DNA of 64,000 nt from Aquisphaera giovannonii (GCF_008087625.1 NZ_CP042997.1:4526001-4590000); one strand, 5' to 3'; positions 53,054 through 61,649 are shown, counted from the first letter of the stretch. The notes: generated by a model not told the origin, from the letters alone. Program-made: numbers and translations.

Positions 53054-55657
53054 ATGAGCGTGCCGGAGGAACCCTCGGGGTCGGAGTCTCGGCCGACCTG
53101 GCGTCAGCCCAGGACGGTCGCCGGCTCGCTGGACGCCTTCGGCGAGTTCGTCCGGGAGGCGATGCGGGCCGGGCGCGGCGAGCCGGGGGCGGAAGCTCCC
53201 GACCGGATCGACAAGTTCCGGGTGCTGGACAAGCTCGGCGAGGGGACCTACGGCCGGGTCTACCGGGTCCACGACCCCGACCTGGATTGCGACCGTGCCG
53301 CGAAGCTCCCCACCGAGATGGTGCTCGCCAGCCCCGCGTTGCGGGGGGAGTTCCTGCGGGAGGCCCGGAACCTCCAGAAGATCGACGACCATCCCAACGT
53401 CGTCCGCGTCGTGCAGGCGGGGGAGGACGACGGGCGCGGGCGGCCCTACTTCGTGATGGAGTACTGCCCGGACCATTCGCTGGCCTCCTGGCTCCGCGGC
53501 CGGGCGCGCGGCTGGCGCGGGGACGAACGATGGGCGGCGCGGCTGGTGGCGCAGGTCGCCGACGGCGTGCATCGGATCCACCAGCAGCGGCTCTGCCATC
53601 GGGACCTGAAGCCGGGGAACATCCTGCTGGTCCGGATCGGGGCGGGGCAGGGGGGCGACCCGGACCGGCCGGACTTCCGGCCCAAGGTCGCGGACCTGGG
53701 GCTGGCGTCGTTCCTGGACGACCCCGCGGCGACGGCCTCGCTGTCGCGCGGGCCGGTCGGCACGATGGCCTACATGGCCCCGGAGCAGGCGCGCGGGCGC
53801 CGCCGGGAGATCGGCCCGGCCACCGACGTGTACGGCCTGGGGGCGATCCTCTTCGAGGTCGTCGCGGGGCGACGCGCGTACGCGTCCGCCTCGTGCGGGG
53901 AGATCTTCGAGTCGCTCCAGAGCGACGTCCCGTCGCCGCCCCTGAAGGGGGCCTGCCCGAAGGCCTCCCGGGCCATGTGCACCGTCGTCGGCACGGCGAT
54001 GAGGAAGGACGCGCGGTATCGCTACGCGACGGCCGCCGAGATGGCCGACGACCTGAAGCGGCTGGCCGACGGGCGGCCCGTCCGCGGGGCGACCTGGCCG
54101 CGGAAGGCGTTCTACTTCCTGAGCAAGCGCCGCGCGGGGGCGGCCGGCGTCGTGGCCGCGGCGGCGGTGGCCGCCGGGGGGGCCGAGATGTGGAGGCTCG
54201 AGCGGGCGGCCGCCGCCTCCGCGTGGCTCGGCCGGATGGAGACCGCCACGCCCTCCGAGCTGGCGGACCTCGTCCGCGAGCGGGACGGGGGCGACCCGTC
54301 GGTCTCGCCCCGACTGGCCGCCATGTTCGGCTCCGAGGAGCCGACCCGCAAGCTGAGCGCCGCCCTGGCGCTCGCGTCGCGTCGCCCCGAGTGCGCCCGG
54401 TACGTCGTGGACCGCCTGCTCGGGCTGCCGCCGCGGGACATGGGGCCGATCGCCCGGGCGGCCGCGAGGGCCGTCCCCGACCTCCCCGACCGGCTCGAGG
54501 CCGAGCTCGCGAACCACGGCGGCGACGGCCGGGCCCCCGGCGAGCCGAGCCGCCGCCGCGCCGGCGCGGCCCTCTCGCTGGCCCTCCTCGGGCGGCCCTG
54601 GCGGTCCCTGGAGCCGCTGGGCGACCTGGCGGACCCGGACGCGAGGGCCCTGTTCGTGCACGGCGTCGGCCCGGCCAGCGTCCCGCCCTCCGCGCTCCTG
54701 GAGCTCGCCTCCAGCCCGCTCACCCCGACGGCCGCGCGACGGCAGCTGCTCCTGGCGATGGGCGAGATCCCCGCCGCGGGCTGGCGGGCGGACGACCGCG
54801 CGCGGGCCGTCGAGCTCGCCGCGCAGCTCTACGCGAACGACCGCGACGCCGGGGTCCACGGGGCGTCGCGCTGGCTGCTCCGGTCGTGGGGCGAGGCGGC
54901 CCGGGTCGTCCAGCTCGACGCCGGCCTCGTCAGCCCCGACTACCGGCCCGGATTCGGGTGGCGGCGCGACCCGTCGGGCCTGACGTTCGTGCTCGTCGCC
55001 GGCTCGCCGGACGGACACCGGTTCGAAATCTCCGACACCGAGGTCCCCTGCCGGCTCTACCAGGAGCACGCTCCCGAGTTCGACCGCCGGGTCTACGACC
55101 ACGTCCTCGCCGACGACGAGCCGGCGCTCAACGTCACGTTCCTGGACGGCGCGCGGTTCGCCAACTGGATGAGCGAGCGGTCGGGCCTGCCGCCGGCCTT
55201 CCCCCCGGCGGTCGGCGTCGAGAACGTCCCCCCGGCCGCCGAGGTCCTCGCGTCCCGGGGCTACCGCCTGCCGACGACCGGCGAGTTCGCCCTGGCCGCG
55301 ATGGCGGGCACGGCGACGCCCCGGTACTTCGGCGAGCTCCGCGACCTCATCCCCCGCTACGCCTTCACGGCCGACTCCCTGGGCCGGCCGAGCGTCCAGG
55401 CCGTGGGGCTGCTCAAGCCCAACGACCTGGGGTTGTTCGACGTGCTGGGCAACGCCCTTGAACTGTGTCACTTCGACGGCGAACTCACGCGAGGGCGGAG
55501 GAACCAGGTCTCCTCCTGCGGCGGGTCGGGCATCCAGTCCTCGGCGAACCTCGCCGCCGCGCCTCGCGGCGAGCCCGCGCCGGCGACGACGCCGTTCATC
55601 CCGTCCGGCTTCCGCCTGGCGAGGACCCTGAGCACCGCCGTCGGGCCGCCTCGCTGA
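53054..55657 (+). CDS. Ser/Thr protein kinase fused to an FGE/SUMF1-like C-terminal domain
   Basis: The 867-residue protein has a Hanks-type kinase domain at about 50-340: LGEGTYGRVYRVHD, HRDLKPGNILL (D184) and VADLGLAS with DLG at 214-216 instead of DFG. GTMAYMAPEQARGR and DVYGLGAILFEVVAG complete it. A hydrophobic Ala-rich helix (AAGVVAAAAVAAGGA) follows, then about 230 residues of helical HEAT-like sequence. The last 200 residues resemble a formylglycine-generating-enzyme fold: DTEVPCRLYQEH, NVTFLDGARFANWMSERSGL, GYRLPTTGEFALAAMAG, DVLGNALELC and PSGFRLART. The FGE active-site cysteines are not evident, so it is probably a binding module. It is paired with the sigma factor upstream. Confidence 0.88.
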   Translation: MSVPEEPSGSESRPTWRQPRTVAGSLDAFGEFVREAMRAGRGEPGAEAPDRIDKFRVLDKLGEGTYGRVYRVHDPDLDCDRAAKLPTEMVLASPALRGEFLREARNLQKIDDHPNVVRVVQAGEDDGRGRPYFVMEYCPDHSLASWLRGRARGWRGDERWAARLVAQVADGVHRIHQQRLCHRDLKPGNILLVRIGAGQGGDPDRPDFRPKVADLGLASFLDDPAATASLSRGPVGTMAYMAPEQARGRRREIGPATDVYGLGAILFEVVAGRRAYASASCGEIFESLQSDVPSPPLKGACPKASRAMCTVVGTAMRKDARYRYATAAEMADDLKRLADGRPVRGATWPRKAFYFLSKRRAGAAGVVAAAAVAAGGAEMWRLERAAAASAWLGRMETATPSELADLVRERDGGDPSVSPRLAAMFGSEEPTRKLSAALALASRRPECARYVVDRLLGLPPRDMGPIARAAARAVPDLPDRLEAELANHGGDGRAPGEPSRRRAGAALSLALLGRPWRSLEPLGDLADPDARALFVHGVGPASVPPSALLELASSPLTPTAARRQLLLAMGEIPAAGWRADDRARAVELAAQLYANDRDAGVHGASRWLLRSWGEAARVVQLDAGLVSPDYRPGFGWRRDPSGLTFVLVAGSPDGHRFEISDTEVPCRLYQEHAPEFDRRVYDHVLADDEPALNVTFLDGARFANWMSERSGLPPAFPPAVGVENVPPAAEVLASRGYRLPTTGEFALAAMAGTATPRYFGELRDLIPRYAFTADSLGRPSVQAVGLLKPNDLGLFDVLGNALELCHFDGELTRGRRNQVSSCGGSGIQSSANLAAAPRGEPAPATTPFIPSGFRLARTLSTAVGPPR

Positions 55658-55713
55658 GCCCCTTTTGCGTCCGTCCCGCGTCCCTATTCGCTCCAGCCCA
55701 AGAGGAAGCAACC

Positions 55714-56037
55714 ATGGCCGTCGCCAAGATACCCGCCACCGGGACCTGCACCTGGACCTTCCACGCGGAGCCGGCCCCCGGCACCGGCTACTGGACCGTC
55801 GTGGACCACTGCACCGCGGGCCACACTTGCTCGGGAAGCGCCTCGGCGGGCATGGTCAGCAAGACCGTGGGCGGCAAGACCGAGCAGGTCGCACCACATC
55901 CGGCATTCAAGAAAGCGACCGAGGACAAGTTCGATGCGGTGGCGAAGACGAGGGCCCTCACCCCCGCGGAGAACACGCAGCTTGCCAAGCTCGCGGCCCC
56001 CAAGAATGGGGATACCTTCGTGATGGATTGCGTCTGA
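55714..56037 (+). CDS. Small Cys-containing protein of unknown function
   Basis: The 107-residue protein starts MAVAKIPATGTCTWTFHAEPAPGTGYWTVVDHCTAGHTCSGSAS and ends NGDTFVMDCV, with cysteines at 12, 33, 39 and 106. There is no signal peptide. The middle is a lysine/alanine helix (HPAFKKATEDKFDAVAKTRALTPAENTQLAKLAA). AGAGGAAGCAACC before the ATG is a good ribosome site. It lies 56 bp after the kinase-FGE gene on the same strand and may share its transcript. I do not recognise a family; a kinase substrate or secreted small protein is a guess. Confidence 0.6.
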   Translation: MAVAKIPATGTCTWTFHAEPAPGTGYWTVVDHCTAGHTCSGSASAGMVSKTVGGKTEQVAPHPAFKKATEDKFDAVAKTRALTPAENTQLAKLAAPKNGDTFVMDCV

Positions 56038-56195
56038 ACGGCACCGCCCCGCCGGGCGGACATCCCGGGGGCCGGGCCGCCGATTGGGAGAAGGGGAGAA
56101 TAGGGGCCGCGTGGCCGGGGTCGTGAGTCACGACGAGCTCACGGACGGGGAGTGCGAGGGGGTGCATGGGGCATGCCCCGGCCGAGGAGGTTACC

Positions 56196-56606
56196 ATGGG
56201 GACCTGGGACGCGGGCAACTTCGACGGCGACGACCCTCGCGAATTCCTGGCCGACATGGTCGCCCGGTGGGAGCGGATCGTCGATCGGACGCTCGCGGGC
56301 GAGCCGGTCGACGAGGTCGCGGGCTTCCGCTTCCAGCCGGGATTCGAGGCGCTCGACGGGGCCGTCATGCCGACGGTGGAGATCCTCATCGCCGTGGCCG
56401 AGAAGCTGCCCTGCGACCACCTTCCGGATCCCGACAAGGTCGCCGCCTGGCGATCCGGGGCGATGCGGATCTACGACGCGGAGATCGATCTCTTCGAGCC
56501 CGACGAGGAGTACAAGGTGGGGCGACGCGCCGTCATCGAGGCGACCTTCGCCAGGCTCGCGGAGCTGGCGGGACGCCCGGGGCGCGAGACGAGCGAGTCG
56601 GAATGA
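56196..56606 (+). CDS. DUF4259-family protein
   Basis: The 136-residue protein begins MGTWDAGNFDGDDPREFLADMVARWERIV, the characteristic opening of DUF4259 proteins (MGTWGxGxFxxDxAxDFL). It continues VMPTVEILIAVAEKLPCDHLPDPDKVAAW and ends in an acidic helix. Members are small cytoplasmic proteins of unknown role, sometimes seen near immunity or toxin loci. GAGGAGG 6 nt before the ATG at 56196 fixes the start against an upstream in-frame ATG at 56166. Confidence 0.8.
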   Translation: MGTWDAGNFDGDDPREFLADMVARWERIVDRTLAGEPVDEVAGFRFQPGFEALDGAVMPTVEILIAVAEKLPCDHLPDPDKVAAWRSGAMRIYDAEIDLFEPDEEYKVGRRAVIEATFARLAELAGRPGRETSESE

Positions 56607-56651
56607 CCGCGGCCGGGCGGCGTGCGCGACCTTCGCGAGCCGACGCGGGCC

Positions 56652-57566
56652 TCATCGTCCCCCTTCCAGCTCACTCGGGTCGAGGGGCGGGTTCGGCGGG
56701 ATGGGGAGCCAGGGCCGACGGGCGGCCGGCTCGTAGACCTTCCGCTCGAACTCGGCACGCTCCAGCTCGCGGAGGTCGTCCTCGGCCGATCGGACGAGGC
56801 TCTCCCTGTACGACGCGAAACGTTCGGGTTCCTCGGCGAAATCCTCGGAATGGCGGTCGAGCTCGCGGATCCTCGCGAGGGTCTCGGCGCGCTGCTTCGG
56901 ATACCGGATGATCCTGTAAGCGGCCCCGTCGGCCGTCCTGCGGTAGATGACCCAGCGGCCGCGGACCTTGGCCCCCCAGACTCCCGCGAGGAGGAGGAGC
57001 CCGGCGACCGCCGCGATTGCCGCCGCACGCCGGGCCGGGATCGCCCGGCGGAGGCCGCCGGGGGCGGGGACGCGGACCACCGTCAGGCCCAGGCGTGCCA
57101 TGCACCAGGCGCCGAGCAGGGCTGCCAGGAGCGGCGGACCCGTGACGACCAGGACGCGGATCACGGCGCGGAGCGACTCCGTGTGCCTGTAGGTGAATTC
57201 CCCGGTCCACATGATCCACTCACGCCAGACCATCTCCAGCGCGTCCGTCGCCCATTCATTGAAGTCGTTCATCGGGTCGCTGAATCCCAGCTTCGCGACG
57301 AGCAACGCTGCGAACGACAGCCAGCCTGTCGCCTGGAAGCCGACCAGGAACGGGCCGGCCACGCCCCGGGTCGCGAGCCGGCGGGCGAGCAGGTAGAGGC
57401 CGATCGCCAGCGCATTGAGGAGCGGCAGGGCGCCGAGCAGGACCTGGAATTCCCAGGAGTATCTCAGCGACATCTCCCGGCTCATCACCTCGACGGACGC
57501 CATGTCGATCGCGAGGAGCGCGATCCCGAACAGGAGGCCGGCGACGCCCATCCTGGGAATCTTCAT
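56652..57566 (-). CDS. Multi-pass membrane protein of unknown function
   Basis: The 304-residue protein has about five hydrophobic segments: VAGLLFGIALLAIDMASV, FQVLLGALPLLNALAIGLYLL, FLVGFQATGWLSFAALLVAKLG, VIRVLVVTGPPLLAALLGAWCMA and AAAIAAVAGLLLLAGVWGA. A charged cytoplasmic or periplasmic tail of about 90 residues (AETLARIRELDRHSEDFAEEPERF, then a Pro-rich end) follows. I recognise no transporter or enzyme motif. The start ATG at 57566 is behind GCGGAGGTCAATCC. It precedes no obvious partner; the next minus-strand gene upstream starts 107 bp away. Confidence 0.75.
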   Translation of the reverse strand: MKIPRMGVAGLLFGIALLAIDMASVEVMSREMSLRYSWEFQVLLGALPLLNALAIGLYLLARRLATRGVAGPFLVGFQATGWLSFAALLVAKLGFSDPMNDFNEWATDALEMVWREWIMWTGEFTYRHTESLRAVIRVLVVTGPPLLAALLGAWCMARLGLTVVRVPAPGGLRRAIPARRAAAIAAVAGLLLLAGVWGAKVRGRWVIYRRTADGAAYRIIRYPKQRAETLARIRELDRHSEDFAEEPERFASYRESLVRSAEDDLRELERAEFERKVYEPAARRPWLPIPPNPPLDPSELEGGR

Positions 57567-57672
57567 GGATTGACCTCCGCATCATGCCGTCCGGGCCGCT
57601 CCTCAGGGGCGGCCGTCGCCCGTACCAACCCTGGCCGGCCTCATCGGCGAAGGTGTGCGGCCATCTCGGCCT

Positions 57673-58116
57673 CTATGAAACCTGCTCCAGCTCCGATAGC
57701 ACCCCCTGGCCTCCGTGGAGCCGCCTGAACCGGGCGCCGCAGTGGGAACAGGCATAGTCCAGATAGGCGGGCGGCTCCCCATACTTCCAGCTCCCGCTCC
57801 GCCATTCCAGTTCCCTCCGGCGGCAATTCGGACACGGCGTGCCGACCATCTCATCCAGGAAGCTCAGCACGTGGCAGAACAGGACGAGCATCGCGAGGGC
57901 CAGGGCGATGCCGATGACGACGAAGAGGCCCTGGACGACGAGCAGCCAGCCCTCATCGCCGCCCGCCAGGCGGAGGAGCTGCGAGAGGGCCAGGGCGATC
58001 ACCGCCGTGAGCGAGCACACGGCGAGCAACGACAGGAACAGGATGCAGAGGATCACCACCCCGTCCGGCAGGCGGGCCGCCAGCCTTCGTATCCGGCGTC
58101 TTGCTGTGTCTCGCAT
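57673..58116 (-). CDS. Two-TM membrane protein with C-terminal zinc ribbon
   Basis: The 147-residue protein starts MRDTARRRIRRLAARLPDG, a basic head, then two hydrophobic segments (VVILCILFLSLLAVCSLTAVIALALSQLL and LLVVQGLFVVIGIALALAMLVLFCHVL). The cytosolic C-terminus holds a zinc ribbon: C-P-N-C and, 27 residues later, C-S-H-C, with aromatic spacing (GTPCPNCRRRELEW, LDYACSHCGARFRRLHG). The function is unknown. The IS element inserted 134 bp upstream of its start, so its promoter region may have been altered. Confidence 0.7.
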   Translation of the reverse strand: MRDTARRRIRRLAARLPDGVVILCILFLSLLAVCSLTAVIALALSQLLRLAGGDEGWLLVVQGLFVVIGIALALAMLVLFCHVLSFLDEMVGTPCPNCRRRELEWRSGSWKYGEPPAYLDYACSHCGARFRRLHGGQGVLSELEQVS

Positions 58117-58340
58117 CGGGTGATCCAGGGTCGTCGCATCAGGGGCAATGTGGCATCTCGCCCGCCAGGCCGAACATTTCATCGGCGACGAAATGGGAGA
58201 AATCCGCCGGCCGGGAAGCGTAAACGGTGAAACATGGCGCCAGTCTCTTAGAGGCTCTGACAAAACCTTCGAACCACCGTACAATCACCCGCGTTTTGCA
58301 GTGCTCCAAACCTGACTGCGTCATCGGGCGGAGGTCAAGG

Positions 58341-58766
58341 GTGATTCTGTTCGACATCCGTACCGATGATAGCCACGCCGGTTTCATCGCGGCCGTGAAT
58401 CGCGGCCTGGACAGCGTGCCACGCAACCCTTATCTGGCCCGATTCGGTCATGTATGCAGCCCGCGATGGTGGGCATGCTTCGACCGGGGCGAGCTTCCCG
58501 TCAAAGTGCTCACGGGCATCGTGTCGCACGTCGGGCCTCGTCGGGACTTCGCTGGAGAATTGGAAGACGTAGTCCAGTTCGATCGCGATGGGCGAGCGAC
58601 CGCTTATGATCGCCTCGATCACTGGGCCGCTTACCCAATCCGCGTGGGTGACCGCATCAGCATCACTCGCACCGAGGCCGAGGTGCACACCCCCACGGGG
58701 CCGATCCGGTCCCTGATCGACCTGCGGGCCGAGTGGCTTCCTACCACCGGCGATTCACCCACATGA
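58341..58766 (+). CDS. Passenger protein of the IS element, unknown function
   Basis: The protein is 141 residues from a GTG at 58341, which has GGAGGTCAAG just upstream. It reads ILFDIRTDDSHAGFIAAVNR, then YLARFGHVCSPRWWACFDRGE, a central VLTGIVSHVGPRRDFAGELEDVVQFD and AYPIRVGDRISITRTEAEVHT with a C-terminal IRSLIDLRAEWLP. It appears as a soluble alpha/beta protein with no membrane or DNA-binding motif that I recognise. It lies wholly inside the terminal repeats, converging with the transposase gene (50 bp between stops). An accessory transposition function or a cargo role is possible; neither is shown by the sequence. The upstream in-frame ATG at 58227 lies outside the element and is unlikely. 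Confidence 0.6.
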   Translation: MILFDIRTDDSHAGFIAAVNRGLDSVPRNPYLARFGHVCSPRWWACFDRGELPVKVLTGIVSHVGPRRDFAGELEDVVQFDRDGRATAYDRLDHWAAYPIRVGDRISITRTEAEVHTPTGPIRSLIDLRAEWLPTTGDSPT

Positions 58767-58816
58767 TATCGCGGGGAGGGAGGCTGCCCCTCCCGGCCCT
58801 CGCAGAGCCGATACGG

Positions 58817-59638
58817 CTATACGGCATCCTCGTGAAGGATGCGGAAGCAGATCACGCTGGCCGCCAGCGTCGCCCAGGCGTCCATGATCACACCGAGCCG
58901 GTCGTAACGCACTCGCATCCGACGCAGTCCCTTAAGCCAGCCGATCGTCCGCTCGACCACCCACCGGACCTTGCCCAGGCCGCTACCGTGCTCCGTCCGA
59001 CGCTTGGCGATGTGCGGCTCGATCCCCAGCCAGCGGAGCAATGTCCTCAAGAGCCCGCTGTCGTAGCCCCGGTCGGCATAGGCTTCGTCGGGCAGTTCCT
59101 TGGGCCGGCCCGGCGTCCCGCCGACCTTGGGGAAGTCCAGGAGCACCGGGAGGAATTGGGTCTGGTCGCTGGCGTTGGCCCCAGCGGTATGGATCACCAG
59201 CGGGACACCCGCCTTGTTGACCATCAAGGTGTGCTTGGTGCCGGGCCGGCCGCGGTCCACCGGGCTCGGCCCGGTCGCCTCGCCGCCTCCGAAGGCACGG
59301 ACGGTAACGCCATCAATGATCACCGTGTCGAGGTCGAGCTTGCCGGCCCGCTTGAGCAGGCCGAGCAGGTCCGCCTTGAGACGGTCCCAGATCCCGGCCT
59401 CCTCCCAGGCCCGGAGCCGGCGATGGGCCGTTCGGCCGGAGCAGCCCAACTCCGCCGGGACATCCTCCCATCGGGTGCCGGCGGTCAGCACGAACCAGAT
59501 CACCCGGAGGGCGGTACGGTGGCCGACCCGGGGCCGCCCCCCCTTGGGCCCGACGGGCTGCTCCGGCGGCAGGTGATGGGCAACGGCGTCGAAGAATTCG
59601 TCCGGCATATGGGCGGTGGCCATGATGATAGTCTTCAC
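58817..59638 (-). CDS. IS5-family DDE transposase
   Basis: This transposase (273 residues from a GTG at 59638, or 268 from the ATG at 59623) has an N-terminal DUF4096-like helix-turn-helix part (RTALRVIWFVLTAGTRWEDVPAELGCSGRTAHRRLRAW). The DDE catalytic domain follows: D109 in VIIDGVTVRAF, D189 in YADRGYDSGLL and E229 in RWVVERTIGWL (numbering from GTG). The full frame is uninterrupted, unlike many IS427 members that need frameshifting. It cuts and joins the ends of the surrounding 1448-bp element. Confidence 0.93.
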   Translation of the reverse strand: MKTIIMATAHMPDEFFDAVAHHLPPEQPVGPKGGRPRVGHRTALRVIWFVLTAGTRWEDVPAELGCSGRTAHRRLRAWEEAGIWDRLKADLLGLLKRAGKLDLDTVIIDGVTVRAFGGGEATGPSPVDRGRPGTKHTLMVNKAGVPLVIHTAGANASDQTQFLPVLLDFPKVGGTPGRPKELPDEAYADRGYDSGLLRTLLRWLGIEPHIAKRRTEHGSGLGKVRWVVERTIGWLKGLRRMRVRYDRLGVIMDAWATLAASVICFRILHEDAV

Positions 59639-59701
59639 GATGTAGGGCTATCGACTCATCGCGCAAAACCGATGCCAAGCAGGTTTTGTCAGAGCTTCTT
59701 A

Positions 59702-60428
59702 TAGAGGGGTCGCCCTGCGTCGCGGGGCAACAGGGCGGTCGCTCGATTTTGGTGGGCTCGTCGAAACTGACCACGGCCTGATGCGGATCATAGGCTGATG
59801 CGTCTCGTATGGGCCGCGGGACGTCCTTGGCATCTCGGGAGTCGGTCGACAGGGCCATGCCGGCCCGCGTGAGAGCGCGGTCCGGCGAGATTCGGGTGCG
59901 TACACGGGGTGGCGAAGCGGCATCATCCCAAATGACCGGGGAGCCATCACGGGGAGGTTGACAGTTGGCACCGCCCGGCATGCACGGGTGACCACGATCG
60001 TCAGATCGTGGTTCGGACGGGGGAAGCCTCCAGCCTCGCACGTCAGTGCGATCCGAGGCCGGGCGGCGTCTCCCGGCTCGCCGGCGTCGCCGCATGCCTG
60101 TCCGGCTCACGCCGGAGGCTGGGGGCTTCGCCCGTCCGAACCACCCGCTCACGCGGGTGGTCACGTGTTCATGGATTCCCCGGCGAGGTGTCAAGGTGGG
60201 ACTTCAGCATTTGGGACGATCCCGGCAAAGCCGATTTTTTCTGAAGGCAACGCATTACACTGTAAATACTTATGGAAAACCAGCAGAAACAGCCGGGTCG
60301 ACGAGCAGACCCATCGCACCGGCTTTCCGGCCGCGCGCCCGAAGCGGGGCCGGGGGCTTGCTCATGTCGGGAGGGCCGGCCATGATGGCCGTCGTTTCGA
60401 TGACATCAAGGAATGCCGGAGGCCGGTG
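59702..60428. other. Intergenic region with repeat element and an AT-rich island
   Basis: The 727-bp gap between the IS element and the Dabb gene holds the family A repeat (59987-60164). A clearly AT-rich island lies at about 60231-60290 (GATTTTTTCTGAAGG... then TACACTGTAAATACTTATGG), the likeliest promoter site for the downstream gene. The 285 bp next to the IS may contain a decayed transposase piece (minus strand, VVSFDEPTKIERPP, reminiscent of IS630 'DEK' blocks), but the match is weak. Confidence 0.4.
59987..60164. repeat. 178-bp palindromic element, REP/BIME-like (family A, copy 2)
   Basis: This is the inverted counterpart of 30779-30965. It keeps both end hairpins, CCACGATC-gtca-GATCGTGG (59992-60011) and CCACCCGC-tcac-GCGGGTGG (60141-60160), and the inner conserved arms. 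The loops and centre have diverged by a few changes and a deletion of about 9 bp. Stem pairs are kept while loops vary, which suggests selection or function acting on the folded form. Confidence 0.7.
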
Positions 60429-60833
60429 ATGAAGAACCTGGTGATCGCGGGGCTGGTGGTGGCGCTCGGGTCGGTGCTGGCGGTCGGGGCCTCGGCGCCG
60501 GGCCGCGCGGCGGCGGGGCCGAAGGTGGCGCACATGGTCTTCTTCAAGCTCAAGGACGGGTCGAAGGAGTCCCGGGACAAGCTCGTGGCCGCCTGCGAGA
60601 AGTACCTCAAGGGCCAGGAGGGGTGCGTCTACTTCTCGGTCGGCACCCGGGCGGCGGACGTGGACGAGCCGGTCAGCGTCAAGGACTTCGACGTCGCCCT
60701 GCACGTCGTCTTCGAGAGCAAGGAGGGGAAGCTGAAGTACCTCAAGAGCGAGGGGCACGACAAGTTCCTGGAGGCGGTGAAGGCCGACCTCGAAGGCGCC
60801 CGGGTGTTCGACTCCTACCTGGCCGGCGACTGA
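60429..60833 (+). CDS. Dabb-domain (stress-responsive alpha/beta barrel) exported protein
   Basis: The 134-residue protein has a signal peptide (MKNLVIAGLVVALGSVLAVGASAPGRAAA) and one Dabb ferredoxin-like domain: VAHMVFFKLKDGSKESRDKLVAACEKYLKGQEGCVYFSVG, then FDVALHVVFESKEGKLKYLKSEGHDKFLEAV. The opening HMVFFKLKD and the H-x-x-F/L...Y-x-x-x-x-x-H-x-x-F pattern are family hallmarks. Related soluble proteins act as small dimeric barrels in catabolism; exported ones in planctomycetes are of unknown role. GGAGG is 6 nt before the ATG. Confidence 0.88.
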   Translation: MKNLVIAGLVVALGSVLAVGASAPGRAAAGPKVAHMVFFKLKDGSKESRDKLVAACEKYLKGQEGCVYFSVGTRAADVDEPVSVKDFDVALHVVFESKEGKLKYLKSEGHDKFLEAVKADLEGARVFDSYLAGD

Positions 60834-60973
60834 ATGCGGCGCGGGCCCGCCCGGAGGCCGGCGGGAGCCGCCTCCCGCCGGGTGGGCGCGCCACTTGCTT
60901 ATCCCGGGGTTGGCCGGCGGGAGTCCCCCGCGGGATCTGGCTACTCGACAGAGTTCGACCCGGGAGATGCGCC

Positions 60974-61636
60974 ATGGGCTCGGTTCGCGGTGTCCTGCTG
61001 GACATGGACGGTACGCTCGTGGACAGCAACGACGCCCACGCGCGATCCTGGGAGAAGGCGTTCTCCGAGTTCGGCGTGGACGCCTCCTACGAGGAGATCC
61101 GAGCCCGGATCGGCAAGGGGGGCGACAAGATGGTCGGCGAGATCGCCGGCTGGAGCTACGAGTCGCCCGAGGGCAAGAGGCTCAGCGAGCGTCGCCAGGA
61201 GATCTTCCTCAAGGAGTACCTGCCGACCATCCAGGCCTTCCCCAAGGCCCAGGAGCTCCTGGCCCGCATGCACGAGGCCGGGCTGAAGCTGGTCATCGCC
61301 ACCTCGGGGAAGGACGTGGAGCTGAAGCCGCTCATGTTCCGCTGCGGGGCCGATCGGTACATCGAGGAGAAGACGACCTCGGACGACGCGAAGGAGTCGA
61401 AGCCCGATCCCGACATCGTCCACGCCGCGCTCGAGCGGATCGGCCTCCCCGCCGACCAGGTGGTGCTCCTGGGTGACACGCCGTTCGACATCCAGGCCGC
61501 CGGGGATGCCGGGGTCCGCACCATCGCCCTCAAGTCCGGCGGATGGGGTCCCGACGGCCTGGTGGGGGCGATCGCGATCTACGAGGACGCCGCGGACCTG
61601 CTGGCCCACTTCGACGAATCGCCGCTGGCGGGGTGA
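60974..61636 (+). CDS. HAD-superfamily hydrolase (beta-phosphoglucomutase/phosphatase type)
   Basis: The 220-residue protein has all four HAD motifs: I, LLDMDGTLVDS (nucleophile D10, D12); II, VIATSGKD; III, the lysine in ESKPDPDIVHAALERIG; IV, VVLLGDTPFDIQAAGDAG. A helical cap of subclass I (AHARSWEKAFSEFGVDASYEEIRARIGKGG) lies between motifs I and II. The sequence fits a phosphoglycolate phosphatase or sugar-phosphate phosphatase, but the substrate is not determinable. GGGAG precedes the ATG at 60974. Confidence 0.9.
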   Translation: MGSVRGVLLDMDGTLVDSNDAHARSWEKAFSEFGVDASYEEIRARIGKGGDKMVGEIAGWSYESPEGKRLSERRQEIFLKEYLPTIQAFPKAQELLARMHEAGLKLVIATSGKDVELKPLMFRCGADRYIEEKTTSDDAKESKPDPDIVHAALERIGLPADQVVLLGDTPFDIQAAGDAGVRTIALKSGGWGPDGLVGAIAIYEDAADLLAHFDESPLAG

Positions 61637-61649
61637 CGGGGCGGGGGCA

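Larger units (their letters stand above)
58251..59698. mobile_element. IS5-family element (IS427-like) with passenger gene and TTA target duplication
   Basis: The ends GAGGCTCTGACAAAACCT (58251-58268) and its reverse complement with one mismatch (59681-59698) are 18-bp terminal inverted repeats. Each is flanked by TTA (58248-58250 and 59699-59701), the 3-bp duplication expected of the IS427 group. The element is 1448 bp, clearly longer than typical 850-bp IS427-type elements. It holds a DDE transposase on the minus strand and a 141-residue passenger gene on the plus strand. The intact ends and open transposase frame suggest it is recent and possibly still mobile. No IS-derived second copy is in the window. 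Confidence 0.88.

Noticed and set aside
51982-55711. Giant minus-strand frame antisense to the kinase-FGE gene
   Set aside because: Composition is shadow-like and the plus-strand kinase has all catalytic motifs.
59699-59986. Decayed IS630-type transposase next to the IS element
   Set aside because: Only a short block (VVSFDEPTKIERPP) is suggestive, and no DDE residues or terminal repeats can be placed.
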